Source: Rhytidiadelphus loreus (lineage: Eukaryota > Streptophyta > Bryopsida > Hypnales > Hylocomiaceae). Taken from it: a DNA stretch of 64,000 nt. Each line of letters starts with the position of its first letter. The first letter of the stretch is position 1. Below, in pieces: positions 10,000 through 23,139 of the stretch. The translations under genes and the position numbers were made by a program. Location: the NCBI GenBank assembly GCA_947034895.1, contig OX344765.1, positions 30,943,001 to 31,007,000 on the forward strand. The letters are read 5' to 3'. Below the pieces are notes generated by a model. That model did no database searches. It was not told where the DNA came from and worked only from the letters and a program-made list of their open reading frames with translations.

Positions 10000-12900
10000 G
10001 AGCAAACGACTGATCGGATCAGAGTATGCGTGCAGTAGAGAGCTAGATGGAAGATGAAGATCATGAAAGATGAGGCTTATGAAGGATAGAGGAAGGAATG
10101 AGGTTCGGCGACTGATGGACCGGGCTTTTATGCACGGGAGATCGATAAATTAACGGGCAGGGCAGGGGTAGGGGCAGGGTTGAAAATTGGTTTTAACCCT
10201 GGTCCTGGGGAGAGTTGGCCACATGAGTTTCCTGAGCTGTCGACGTCCATGTCATGGTGACAGAATATAATGCATTGTCGACTTAAAGTCATGTAATTTC
10301 AATTCTTACACTCCTGTCCACCAGCGCCTGCCTGCCACGTAGTAGCTGCCAGAGTCAGGGATGGGATCGAATTGGCAGATTATGATGCAATCACGCCGTG
10401 ATGGACTGAATCAAGGTGGAGCTTTTGGGTTGCCAAGAGAGAGACCAACCAAGTGTGCATTAGTCTAAATTAATTAACCCCGTGTTGATATGTGCATTGT
10501 TAACTTCTCTAGTGAGTCTAGTGTTAGTGGTGAATACGGCACTCTATGTTTCTAAATTATCGACTCTCTTGTGATTTTCTAACTAACGCCACTGCCACGG
10601 AATGACTGTATTAATAAATCCTTGCAAGCCTATTTTGGTTTCATTTAAAAATTACCATTCTTTTTGGTTAATTTGTTCAGGAGTAGAAGATTCTGAAGGA
10701 CTTGGCTTGCACATGAATTCTTAGAATTTTCCCAGGCCTTCTGTTATTCTCAGACTGAGATTAATTATGATCGACGGTCTAAATCACTTTCGATTAAGCT
10801 TGTATCCAGAGACCTGAAGTTTCCAGAGACCTGCAATTACTGCATGCATATGTAGAGGTTTGTATTTGTTGAAGTACAGTACAAGTTCAAGAATAAACCT
10901 GCTACATATATCGTTTTATTGCGCACTATCTTGACAGTAGCTTGACGCAGTCTCAGAACAGTATAATTATTCCCATTGCAATACATACCGGTATTCGAAT
11001 TCTCATGTCGGACTCCCCTGCACGTACTGACACTGTACCCTGTACTTGTATCTCACTTCTTCAAATGAATGCAAGCGGGCTTTGCCCTTCTGTGCCAAAC
11101 TCAAAAGTGAAAAAATTCTCAGGACGGCATACACTTCAACTCAACATTTTGATGGAAGTTTTAATGTTAGCTTCAAAAGAGATTCGTCTCCCCTAATTAA
11201 AACGCCTCTCTTTACACAATCTCATTTAGGGTCAAATTGGTGCATTTCAGAGTGCCAAAATTTTAGACGGGCATCCAATAGATCGACAAAAACCTAAGCC
11301 AAAATTAATGGTCGATCATATTCATTAAAACTGCAGATCTTAAGTGAGAGTGCAGATACAGTTCAAGTGTATGACAAGACCGAGGTTTAAATTTACACAA
11401 ACGTACGTTTTAAGCAGCTTGAGAAAAGAAAATGAGTAAATCTCTAACTATTTCTTCTGAATCAAGCATTTCAGCGGCGCGTGCAACGAGAGCTTAGTTT
11501 GTTCATAACCTGAGCCACCTTCCCCCTCATTCGAAGAGAGTCATGAGATGTACTCCAATTCTCTTCTACAGTATGGATATTAATATTGTGGTCCATGCCA
11601 TCTCAATACTTTCTTTATCATTATAGAACTAATGGACTCACTGACTGATCATCCATTCGATCTGATTATATTCTCTCAAAGCTTAATCGTTTGCAAATTC
11701 TTCTCAGTCCGTGAATAATTACCTCAAGCATCATTCGATCTGCCTTGAGGAATTCTCTTCACTCACAATACACGCTAAGCATATGCTGCCTGTAAAGCAT
11801 GGAATGGACGAGACTACTGATCGAGACTACCGACCCTGTGTAAGTTAGTGGCAGCACTGGTTCAGTGTAATTGAAGGCGTCTTAGCTACTCTTCCTCACA
11901 CTTGCGGTCAATTCCACGGTCAGCCAGTCACTAAATTTTGGCAATGGCGATTTACTTGATTGTGAGTACGTGCCAGCCTGGACATTTTTTCACTTTCACA
12001 GTCAGCTTGTATTGATCCCCACCATAAGGAAACTTACACTCAACATAGATGTTCACACACCAATCTATGTACCTACTACGTACATTTTCACGCCAGGCAA
12101 AGATTATATATGAGTTGGCTGTGATTTTTTGAAGTGTTTATTTTTACACATTTTAGCCTGGACTTCACCTAATAAATCCCCAAGGTTGATTGCAATTTAT
12201 GTGGGCAAAAACATAGTATGCGTGGAAAATTAGTGTGGGATTGAAAATAATTATGTGAATTATGCAATTGAAACTTTGGGTATAGATTTCATGATTTTAG
12301 TAAGAAACGTACTTTTTTGCAAGATATGTGGGCCTCCTTGTTCCTAATAGGACAAGACCTAGCATCAAATGAGTTCACCAAGGTGGTTTGCCACACATGA
12401 CCTATTTTATAGACCAATAGGTACATTCTTCATTTTTTTTAAATTTTGGAAGTCATCCATCCACGACTTTTTGGCCTCATATCCATCCAAGGTTTATTGT
12501 ACAAATTGAAGTAGTGGTTAGGAATTTTAAGACAAAAAAGTATTAGTTTTGGAAAATTAAAACTTCACATTTATATTAAGTTTGTGCATTTATGGGCAAT
12601 TTTGTTAAAATGGTGGTATTCCATGTGCCATTTTCAAACCACCTAATTTGAACTTTGAAATTGACATCTAAGACACATAGATTTGAGAAATCTTCAATTT
12701 ATATATATTTCAAAAATCTAAATTAGGTTTTTAGATTTTAGTCCGCACAATCTGAATTATAAAATTCACATCAAGGAGAGGTGAAGATTTCAAACATCTA
12801 GTAAAGGTATAAATTTCAAACATTTGTAGCTGTACAATTTAGACCACCTAGTCTTTCGGCGGGGTCACTGAGAGTGTCCATTAGAAACCATGTGCAAACA

Positions 12901-13275
12901 AAATTTTGAATCCCTTATATACTTTTTGAATTTTAAATAAAACAAAATAAGAAAAATATGAAAAGCTTTTTCTACTTTGAGAGTTTATGATTTGAATTAT
13001 TGATATTTTTATTTGTTAATAATAATTAGTTACAAATTTTTGAAGTAAGAAGATACACTGTAGAATTGAAAAATTACTTTCACAACCCTATATTATATAT
13101 AATTGTCTAAAAAATGAATAAAAAACTTCTAAAAATAACTCTCTATTGAAAGTTCATTTTGAGTTGAATATTGATTCAATGGTCATCTAAATGTGTTCTC
13201 TATATAATTCTTTGAGTTGAAAAACATGCCATTTTAGTTCATTTTCAACCTCTTCTAGAAATCATTTCATATTTT
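10000..13275. other. Left outer arm, promoter remnant and gene-free DNA
   Basis: 10000-10200 is the decayed counterpart of the promoter at 43900-44120; on the minus strand it reads GCATAAAAGCCC where the right copy has GTATAAAAGCCC. The rest (10200-13275) is AT-rich with no supported gene. Two overlapping frames at 10942-11297 have imperfect counterparts at 42591-43060 on the opposite strand, but amino-acid changes are spread evenly and no domain is visible. Confidence 0.55.
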
Positions 13276-14017
13276 GGGTGAATGCAAGAAACACCAGTAA
13301 TATTTGGTGTCACAATTGGAATGACGGAGATGCAATTTGCCAAATTTTTTGGGAAATGAAGTCCATGTACTTGAAATTTTTATTGGAGATGGTTAACTTG
13401 GAAGTCTTCAGATTCCTTACTTTTGAGAAATTTTGAAAAAAAATCCTTTAATTAAATTGTAATTTACCTAATTTGTCACACTTTGTGTTTTAGGGGTTTT
13501 TAGTACTGTAGAGCATCCAAAAATGGTGATGTACGTCTAGGATTGTTGTGGGCTATTGCCACAATAGAAGGGCATGTGCCTACCAAAGGGCATTCAAAAA
13601 AACACAATTCTTTGTCTTCAACATGCATGCAAATAGGGGTCCTTTGCCCATAGCGTTCCTAACATTTATGATGGTTTCAATTTTTATTTTTTGGTGAAAT
13701 GTAATCACTATCAAGTCTCTACAGCTTCCGTAGATGTCAAAAAACACCTCATATGCCCAGTTTGGACAAAATTTAAGTAAGTTATGGCCATTCGAAAATT
13801 TCAGTTTTCCAATCTGTGGTGCAGATCAGCTCGAACCGAGCTGAATTGCATACTCCCAAAATCATGGAATTCTCCCAAAATAACGAATATCGTGTTTACT
13901 GGCCGTTGAGTTTTCGGATCGACAGCTGAGATTTGCTCCGTTTTGCAGTACTAGGCAGAAAAAACGCAGTTTTGGCAGAACGCTCCCTAAATCATTCAAT
14001 GTTTCTTGCATCTACCC
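13276..14017. mobile_element. 742-bp non-autonomous DNA transposon, left arm only
   Basis: The ends are GGGTGAATGCAAGAAACA and the inverse of GGGTAGATGCAAGAAACA. The matching right-arm site near 40588 lacks it and reads TCATATTTTATTTGAG when reverse-complemented. The filled site reads CATATTTT, element, TTTTATATGAG, so TTTT (or a 3-bp part of it) is repeated at both ends. No coding capacity. The family is not identified. Confidence 0.75.
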
Positions 14018-16496
14018 TTTTATATGAGTTGGAAATTTTGGCAATAGAAACCTATAGTCACAATTAAACAATGTTCAAAATTTTTGGTTGAAATTATAGT
14101 TTATTAGAAACCACTTGTTCGCACGTGGTTTGTTGTAGTAGAATTAAGTACAACCCTCGAGCCTAATCTGAACCGTAAAAACTGCCAATGTAGTGAAATG
14201 GCAACATTTTAATGAAATTGCCCATATATTCTTGTGGACACTATTGGGATAACATTTCATAAGTAACAATAGTTGGAAAGAAGCAAACAATTGATTCAAA
14301 TAGAGTTAGATTTTTATCTTATATAATGTTATGACTTTTGAATTATCTTTTATATATGTTTATATCCATTTTAGAATTAGAATCCACATTAACATCAATT
14401 CTCTAAAATGGCACTCTAGACAAACAAACAAAATAAGGAGGTGCATTTGTTGGAGTTGGAAAGGGGTTATCCTAACTTAGCAATGCATTTGCATATCTAT
14501 TGATACCACATGCTTATGCAAATGTCCAAAGGGTGCATGAAATACCACTAATGTAACAAAATTATTGACCTTAATTATAAGTAATGATTCTTATGACATT
14601 GATATAAATTTGATTAGATGCATTTTAGACAAAACAAAGGACTAACAAATAAAGAAAGGTAAGCTAGAGAATAGTAAAGGTGGCCTACTCTAAAGTGTCC
14701 TTTTACATATAGATTTATATTTGAGTCAAATTCAATTTACCAACTATGAAAATTTTCAAGTGTTGATCTTCAAATTTTGAAACTAACTAAAAAAGAAGCC
14801 AAGTGCCAAAGTTATGAGTAAAAGTGGTCTCAGTGCCACTTTTGGATAGAACTTGATTGGAAATGTTTGAAGTTTCAATGGAAAAGGTCCATGTGTTAGA
14901 AAAAGAAAAGACAAAAAAATGTTTGAAGCATTATATTGACAATACAGAACAACAATTATTGACACCCCAATTTAATAAACTAATGAAATTTCACAACAAC
15001 ATGGCATAGCAACACTTTTGGATTATGATTCCCTTACAGTGGAAACACCCCAAACTGTCAATATGTGCAACTCAACATAATTGGAAGTATCTTTTCCTAA
15101 AAATGATATTTTTGTAGTATTTGCAAGTGAAAATAGTGAATAGTAAAAAATATATAAAATTTTCGGGTGTGGTATATAATTTCTATTATTTTTTAAAGTG
15201 CCATCTCCCTAGACCATTGAAACCATCACATAGGTCAACCCTAAATTGAAACCTACAAAAATCAATAATCAACAAATCAAATTTAAGTATGAGTCCTTCA
15301 AATGCATCAACAAATTAGAGGTAAAGCATTTGAAGAACACATTAACCCCTCATCACCTAAAGCTTGTTAGAGTTCAAAAACATCATTGCTTTCGAAGTTC
15401 TATAGATCTAAATGTAACTAAGTTATAGAGATCTAAATGTCACTAAGTTATAGAGATCTCAACCATACAATCTTGTAGTGTACATGTTGTAGATGACATG
15501 AATCAAATTTGGAGTCATTTGGCCGTGCAGATTGCAAGATTATAATGTTTTAGAGTTGAAAAAGGATGCTGAAATTTTCCTAGCAACACATTTGGAAGTG
15601 AAATTCGATTTCTAAACCTACTTAGATGAAAAAACTTTAAACTATAAAGTGATTCAAAACCAACATAAAAACACATTGGTGAAAGAAAATATCATGGAAT
15701 TGACTCATTGTCTCTACAAAATGACTTTCAATTCTCAAAAAAATAGCTAGAAAAGTTGCAAAAAACACATCTAACAATGAACCTCCTACTAAAATGCTTC
15801 TCAATCACTCATAACTTCTTCGATTGATACAAAATTCTAGCAACATAATCTTGACTAGTATGCACAACTCTTCCAAAAACAATTATTGGAAATTGACATT
15901 GTATGAAGAAGGAACAAGCTACTGTTATTCATTGTAATCCAAAAATGTCAGAACTTTGAACTTCAAATTGCTTCCAAACATTCCAAACAACTTAGATTGA
16001 TAGGAAAGTTTTACCACAATAACTAGACTTCAAGGGGAACATAACCCAACAATTATTTTTTTTATTGAAAACGAACATTGGATGAAGCCCCAAAGTTGCA
16101 ACCTTCAAAAGCCAATTGGTGAACTCAAATTGAATCTATGAACTTCAATTGGCTTCTAAAAAATCAATACATCTTAGATTGATTGAGAAATTTCACATAT
16201 GAACTAGGAGAAAGAGCACAAATTTCCCAACAAGTTTTATTGAATTTAGACATCAAATACAAAAGTTACAACACTCTAAATTGGACTTGAAACTATGTGA
16301 AGACACTTGTTGTCCCCTTACACAATAAGGGGTTAGCTAAAGTCTAGAGAAACATTTAGTGACAGTCTAGGGTATAAGAATGGGAACAAGGACAATTTTA
16401 GGTGCTTTACACCTTACTCTTGATTTCTAAATTTCTAAGTTTTTTTCCAACACCTCAAAGGAAATAGAGAGCTGCGGGCTTGACTGTGGGGAATTT
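14018..16496. other. AT-rich arm DNA, boundary of the identical core
   Basis: No gene is visible. The step from diverged to near-identical arms falls between about 14330 and 14472: CAC/TAC, GCAAAC/TTATAC and A/G differences lie left of it, and isolated differences sit at 14417 and 14471. Beyond 14472 I see none until 16919. Confidence 0.6.
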
Positions 16497-16505
16497 GTGT
16501 GAGGG

Positions 16506-16647
16506 GCCCAAGGAGAATTGACCCGCTCATTGCCCCGGTCAACTTTGGTTTGAACAAAAAAAAACTATATTGTGCCAATTTTTTGGTAATTCTTGCATCT
16601 CCTTAGTGTAATTTGGGGTATAATGAGGGGGTCAATTCACCCTGGCC
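16506..16647. mobile_element. 142-bp MITE with perfect 9-bp duplication (left arm)
   Basis: Its ends are GCCCAAGGAGAATTGACCCG and the inverse of GGCCAGGGTGAATTGACCCC, and both continue into CTCATTGCCCC-like or CTCATTATACCCC-like sequence. It is flanked by GTGTGAGGG at 16497-16505 and 16648-16656. It belongs to the same family as the elements at 3100-3566. Confidence 0.85.
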
Positions 16648-16718
16648 GTGTGAGGGTGTAGTGAGTAAAAAGATCAACACGTTGCAAGCCATGAACCCAC
16701 CACCCACCCACCCTGGCC

Positions 16719-17181
16719 GGCCAAGGAGAATTGACCCCCTCACTCGGCCTTGCAGGCAAACCCTAGAATTATTTATTTTCCGCACATGATTTTTTTTGCA
16801 AAATTTTAATTCATTTTTGCAATTAGAGACCCCAAATTAATTATATGAGGTCAAGAGTATACCCTAAAACGGCCCAAAATAGGGGGCTTTTTTTTACATG
16901 CACCCCTGGTAAGGAGATCAGGGTGGATTGATCCCCTCGCTCGTCCTTACTAGGGGTGCATGTAAAAAAAAAGCCCCCTATTTTGGGCCATTCTAGGGTA
17001 TACTCTCAACCTCCCGAGACTAATTTGGGGTCTCTGATCGCAAAAATGAATTAAAATTTTGCAAAAAAAATCATGTGTGGAAAATAAATAATTCCAGGGT
17101 TTTCCCGCAGGGCCGAGTGAGGGGGTCAGTTCTCCCTGGCCTGGTAAGGACGAGTGAGGGGGTCAATCCACCCTGATCCCC
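16719..17181. mobile_element. Composite foldback MITE cluster (left arm)
   Basis: Two interleaved terminal pairs are visible. One pair is GGCCAAGGAGAATTGACCCC at 16719 with its inverse ending at 17141. The other is GGAGATCAGGGTGGATTGAT at 16913 with its inverse ending at 17181. Between them the roughly 185-base internal block (TTTATTTTCCGCACATGATT to CCCCTATTTTGGGCC-like) occurs twice in opposite orientation, so the whole cluster can fold back on itself. No coding capacity. Confidence 0.75.
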
Positions 17182-17184
17182 TGG

Positions 17185-18016
17185 CCCGCCCTACCCCGCA
17201 AAAAAATTTAAAAACCAATAAAATAAAATCCGAAAGCTACCCCAACACTCAATTGTGCTTCTAGTAGGGTTAGGGATTTCACCTGATCGACTGATGAGAT
17301 GCAATCTGTCTGAGTGAGGCTTTCTCAAACTAAAATGGCTCAGAACGTAAATTGCATCTTCTAAGCGAGCTTAGTCGGGATGGGAGAGGCTAACCTGAGT
17401 TGCACTGCAGTAAAGAAACTATGGCCAACAGTGAAACGGGTTTTTTTCATTTTCCTGCAATTTGCTCCCTCCCATAATTCTAATCAAAGATACATCAAAA
17501 CGAATCGAGTGAAAATCAAAGCGCAATCAGAGCGGATACGACTGCAATAATACATCACTGCTCCCTCTCCTTTCTGCACCGGAATTCGTGGCATTACTTC
17601 CGTGTCAAGTCATGTGCAGTACAATGTGCACCGTCTCGGCCTCTGAGTCGAAAGGGACTCCTTGGAAGGAAATGCATGTTCTCACGATGGAGGAGTCACA
17701 ATCCAAGACAGTGCTGCCAGATTGGACTCTCCTTGAGTGCATTCGGGAGGAGTAATTTCACTGTACCCTGTCGGAAATCGGAGAAATGGGATTGGGTAGA
17801 GATGGAAAATTGACAGACAAATTTCAGGATCGAAGTTGACGCAAGAACCAGATACATGATGCAGCTGACATCGTGTAAGATAAGGCAAGGAAAAAAATTA
17901 TCACTGCCAAGGGACACTGGAGCGAAATGACATCCAACCAACCAGTTTACAGAAACGTCGGCTGAAAAGCAGCTGAGTGCACTAATAGGACGTCAGAACA
18001 GGGGTTGGTGCACACA
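17185..18016. other. Arm DNA downstream of the phosphorylase pseudogene
   Basis: No supported gene. It is identical in the right arm (36595-37426). Short minus-strand frames at 17682-17941 have no recognisable domain. Confidence 0.5.
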
Positions 18017-21000
18017 TTATGGGACAGGGTTGGGTCTCACTTCCCACATCTCCCTTGCATACTCATGGATAGTGCGGTCGCTGCTGAACTTGGAAGACCC
18101 AGCTGTGTTCAAAATCGACATCTTTGTCCACTTCTGCAGATTCATAAAACAACTAGATTAATTAGGTTGTACTCCTTCTGGGATAAAATGATCAATTGCA
18201 AGCAGATGTGTATAATATGCTTAAAGGACGGCGTCATGGCAGTGCCTCGTGATCTCGGTAGGCTTGGTCTACTTTCTCCTGGCACTACACATATGAGGGG
18301 AAGTCCTTGCCAACCAAGAAGTAATCTCCCTTTCCAAATCCTTCGTTTCCCTCCAAGGACTCCAGCAGGGGTGCATAGTCATGGGGTCCCGACACCCCAC
18401 TTCTGATCCATTTCTTCGTTTCTTCAAAGCCGTGCCACGCGGTGAACTGACCCCCAGAACATGCCAAAGTAATTCCCATGAGATGCACGTTGGCAGGATA
18501 ATCTCTTATGGTCTAAAACAGGTTCAGCAGGTGCGACCAAGGTATAGTGTGGTTCCAGCCTCAGTACCAGCCAGCCTGACACTTCAACTTTAATTTACAA
18601 TTTCATACCCCGGTTCATACCAGTCAATACGAGTGTCCAAGACCAGTTCAATAGGGATTGCGCCGAGACATACCAGGGTCTGGGAGGACTCTGATAATTG
18701 TTCCGTACACATGCGAGTCTGGTCCGGGATTCTTCTTAAAATTGATGTACATCGACTGAGGGACCAGTCTGGTGTTCAAAAAAACGATACCAATACAACA
18801 CAGGGTGCATCAAATACGAGCAGTTTAGTATTTCTACATTATTCATTCGGTGCAAGATGCAGCAGTGGAGGTTATATTGGTTACCTTGCCAGCTGCTCGC
18901 TCCGCTCTTAAACCTTGCATTTGATCAACGGTCGCGCCGAACAGGAAGAAGTTTTCTTCGCCGACTTCTTTCCGGATTTCAACATTGGCGCCATCCAGGG
19001 TTCCAATTAGCACGCACCCATTCATGGCGAAATTCATGTTACTCGTTCCGCTGGCCTCCATCCCAGAAGTACTGCATAATAAAAGATAACTTGTGCCTCT
19101 GCGATCTCATGAGGAAGATATTGCGACTGCCATATACTTCAAATTGGGGCGAAATTCACAAAGGCTGAGGTGAAGAAATGTGGTAATCATGTCCAGTTGC
19201 TGCGGAATAAGGAATAGAAACAACAATTTTATATGCAACTTATCCTTATAGGTCACCTGATGTGCTGGGAGAGGTGGCTTGCAGGAATGAGCATCTCTGC
19301 CACACTAGCATTGTAATCCGGAACAAAGATGACTTTTAGGAAATCTCCAATTTCGGGGTCTTTGTTCACGAGGGAGGCCACGTCTGTGATGAGCTTCACA
19401 ATGCGCTTCGCTTGCAAATATGTAGCGAAAGCTTTTCCACCAAATATACAAACCCGAGGTACATACTTGGCCTCGCGTTCCTTGGCCCCCATTTCCTTCA
19501 TTTTCTTGTACCGGTACATCACTCCCATCATGCTCATAAGCTGCCTTTCGTACTCATGAATTCTCTTGATCTGCAATCAATCATCTCTTTACTCTCTTGG
19601 ATGACGTTTATCAGTTTATTCTAACCAATTTTCCTTCGATTCTTCCAGGAACCTTAAGCTAGACACGAACGCCCCTGAATGTCGAACATAGAATTCGGGT
19701 TGACAACGTCGCCGGGTTTTTTCTTGATGAAACCTGCCAGTAATTTCTCACAGGCTTGCTTTGCTAATCTCCACTCCTTCAGAAAATCCTGATTTGATAC
19801 ATGCTGCTCAATTTGAAGACCAAAAGTTCAGGAGAACGTCATCAAGCAAACTGTACGATTCAAAGGAAAACCTTCAATACCTGGGAAAAGATATAGGATA
19901 TAGGGCCAACCTTGCGAAGGCCAACCAGGAATGCAGTCCCGACTGCCCAGCCAATTGGTGATCATGTCGCTCAGTTCAGGGTTGCAATATGCCAGCCACC
20001 GTCTGGGAGTTACTCCATTCGTTTTGTTCTGGAATTTCTCTGGCCATAGCTGTTTCACACATCATGACATTACTTCTAGGGTTAATTCAAATGATTCTTC
20101 CAACTTTCGCCAGTGATCTGACCCTCAATCACAATTTGCAAGTCCAAGTAAAAGTACCTTGTAAAAGTCCTTCAAGACTTCGTTCTTCACTATTCAATGC
20201 GAATAGCTGCAACGCCGTTCACTTTGTTGCCTGCAATCACACTCAGATTCGCCATTCTCGCCAACACTTTTGGCTTCAGTGGGTCCTCCTTGGCAGCTTT
20301 CAACTTTCGGCGAAATCAAATTCGGATGCTCAAGTGTAGCCATGGAACTTATATGACTTCAAGACTCATGCTCTTAAAATCACCAATTCGATTCATCGTA
20401 CATGGTGAAAAAAATATTTCCAGACATGACCAAATTGTATTATCACCATAATAAGTGAAGACAATCGCATGTGGTAGTCAAATCTCAAATTAAATTGGAA
20501 AAAATAAAATCCCCAAATGAACTCCTCAAAACTGATAAACGAGAACACGAGGCCCAATTTGAGCTTCTTCGTACTTCAGGAAATAGCAATGCATTGTCTA
20601 GTTAGGATTCAGTACTCTCTGTGCGTTGTTTCGCAGAGAGGCCGCTGTATCGTAGTCGCCGGCGTTCAAAGCTGCCAGGTCGAAGTTCTTACCTAGGACT
20701 TACTTTTGCGAACCAGAGCCGCAAGCATATGGTGTTTTGGGTCTTGTAGCCGGGAACAGGAACATCGTATGCAACGGCTCCAACATTGTCTCCAGCGATC
20801 CACTGTTTCTTAGTTTCCAGCATACGTCTCGAACGGCTTCCCGAAAAATTTAATCGGATAGCCAATGTCGTGCCTTGCAATTTCCCACGGGGATCCCATC
20901 TGCACTAAACGAGCACACTTCAAGGTTTCAACATGACCAGTTCCACTGATCATACTGTGAAAATTTTAATTCAAACGGGGTTAAACTTTACATCACTAGA

Positions 21001-22062
21001 ATCAGTGAAGAGTATGCCATTCGTTGGTGAGAATATACTTAAAATTGAAGAAAAGAAAGGCCCCTACATGATGTCAAGTAGTCAATGCAACTCTCATATC
21101 GAAATGCAAGTGTTCGTAGGATCCCTATCGATGTAAGATTTGTGTGACAGCACCTCCAGCCAATTCTCAACCACCTCGTGTTGCCCATCCTTGTCAATTT
21201 CTTGACGGAATAAACCGTACTCGTAGCGCAATCCGTATCCCCAAGCAGGACAATTCAACGTGGCTAAAGAGTCCAAGAAGCACGATGCCAATCTTCCGAG
21301 TCCTCCGTTCCCAAGAGCTGCATCTGGCTCCTACAATCAACAATGTATCATTTACATCTCACGAACACGGGAGCAACAAACAATTGTAGATCAAGTTCAA
21401 TTCGAAATATCAAAACGAACCTGGTTTACTACAAACCTGTTCAGCGACGTCCTCGTACTCATATCCAAGCTTCTTTAAAGCTTCAACATATTCGTTGCCT
21501 AACTTAAGGTATTGGTCAAGGCTCTGCCCCACAACAGCCAACTGTGAGCAATCCAAGCAGGGAAAACAAGAAACAAAAACAAAAACTTAGCAGAAAAAAC
21601 AAGTTGCAATTGGCCGTGAACCTAAAATGCCTATCCCGACGAAACTTTCTTCACAGCTTTGTCCCGACGTGCAGAGCATTCTTGTTAAGAGTTTGTAGGT
21701 CCAATGCAACAAAGGCGAGTCCTAGTTCACCAGAGTACAACCTGCAGGAACTCCATGGAGGGGTAATGCACGGTCTTTGCATCGGTGGCCTGGAAAAGCT
21801 TGAACGTTTCGTTCCATCTGTGAATGACCTTGTCTTTCACACTTTGCGCCGTGGCGAAGTAGGCTTGTTTCGCCTCAAATCGCAGCGGATTGAACGACGG
21901 TGAGTTCTTTGCGTGATACTTGACGTGCGCAGCAAGTCCCTCGGGATCTGTGACCGCCGGATTCACGAGAAGCGGAGGACCTGCAGGCACAAGGAAAGGC
22001 AATCCATCGCCATAGCTCAGCTCAGCTACATCGTACGACGTCGTTCTACAGAGAACACTCAA
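18017..22062 (-). pseudogene. Alpha-glucan phosphorylase pseudogene, left copy
   Basis: Mirror copy of the right-arm pseudogene at 32549-36594, with every exon fragment and every lesion shared. Exon pieces run from the N-terminal AAHVKYHAKNSPSFNP block near 21950, through [20 protein letters not shown] near 21250, [20 protein letters not shown] near 20000, IKRIHEYERQLMSMMGVMYR near 19560 and [15 protein letters not shown] near 19050, to the C-terminal [14 protein letters not shown] near 18070. See the right copy for a description of the damage. Confidence 0.9.
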
Positions 22063-23139
22063 GACCAGCGATCCCAGAACTTATTTCTGCTTCTTCGCCG
22101 GAAGGCTATGACCGTGCCGGAGTGTGGAGGTATTTCCGCGACACGAAATTTCTTGTGTGGGAACATGGAAATAATTTCGAATGTCGTATTCTGTATAATT
22201 TTTTGTGGAATATGTCATGAAATTCCTGGAAAGATGTGCAAGTTTATATTCATACTTTACACATATGAAGAAATAGAATCAAATCTTGACTATCTTTTTT
22301 AATTTTCGGTGAACATGAAATCTTTCATACAGAAGGAAGTCTTAGTAATCCAATTCTGTCGTCGGACTCTTAGCATGATCACCACCTCAAAATACCGTAC
22401 CCTTGTTGTAGATTTCCTCCACTAGTCCATCTTGAGTTTTCTTCACTTCTCGGGGAGGTCACTAGTTTAGAAGTTTAGTATATACATGAGATCAAGGGAT
22501 ATTTTATGGGGGGCTATTTACCTTATATTTTATATTTTAATATATCCTATTGTTAAAAATAATTTTAAATTATCATTTATTATAGCACCCTATATTATTT
22601 ATAACATCTTTTTGAGTCAAATTTTTTGGCCCCTATATTAGATTTAAAAATTAGAACTAATAGTTGTTGTATGATTTTTTTCCTATTATTGTTTTTATAT
22701 CCTTTCTTCTTTCTTCCTTTGTCCCTTCTCTTTCAAACTATTTTTTTTATGGTTACAAAAAACTAAAGTACAATATGTTTGGACAAATGTACTATAGCCA
22801 GAAAAATACATTAACAAACTATAATCAATGCACTATAGTTGTGTCAAACAACTTACTACTAATCATCTATAATATATTCTAATGAATACGATGAGTGCAA
22901 TAAGAGTAAATTAAAGCAAAATTCATGATAGTTTCTTCAAATTCTAAGTGACTTCAAAGGACTTTACAAATAACTCTTGAGGCAATCATCCAAGGTTCAT
23001 GGATAATTTGGGACAAATATTGTATCATTTTTTGTCCATTTCTTCTATAAATATCCACTCTACAAAATTATTTTCCCCCATATATTATTGCCCTTCTATA
23101 TTTTTTCTACATAAAATCTAATACATGGTATTAAACATA
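22063..23139. other. Innermost left arm, gene-free
   Basis: AT-rich DNA upstream of the phosphorylase remnant, ending at the arm boundary. Its mirror is 31472-32548. Small frames here are low-complexity and lack any domain. The arms stop matching after TATTAAACATA. Confidence 0.55.

Larger units (their letters stand above)
6690..23139 (+). repeat. Left arm of the large inverted repeat
   Basis: Reverse-complement counterpart of 31472-47463. From about 14472 to 23139 the arms are strictly collinear (left plus right coordinate is always 54611) and I saw only four differences, all transitions, at 16919, 16961, 23081 and 23123. From about 14471 outwards substitutions become frequent. Indels appear too, including a 742-bp transposon at 13276-14017 that is absent on the right. 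The last recognisable outer base is at the end of the small-gene exon 2. Confidence 0.95.

Noticed and set aside
22664..22882. 72-codon frame duplicated at 31729-31947
   Set aside because: It is identical in both arms only because the arms are identical. Phe/Tyr/Asn-rich low-complexity content with no domain.
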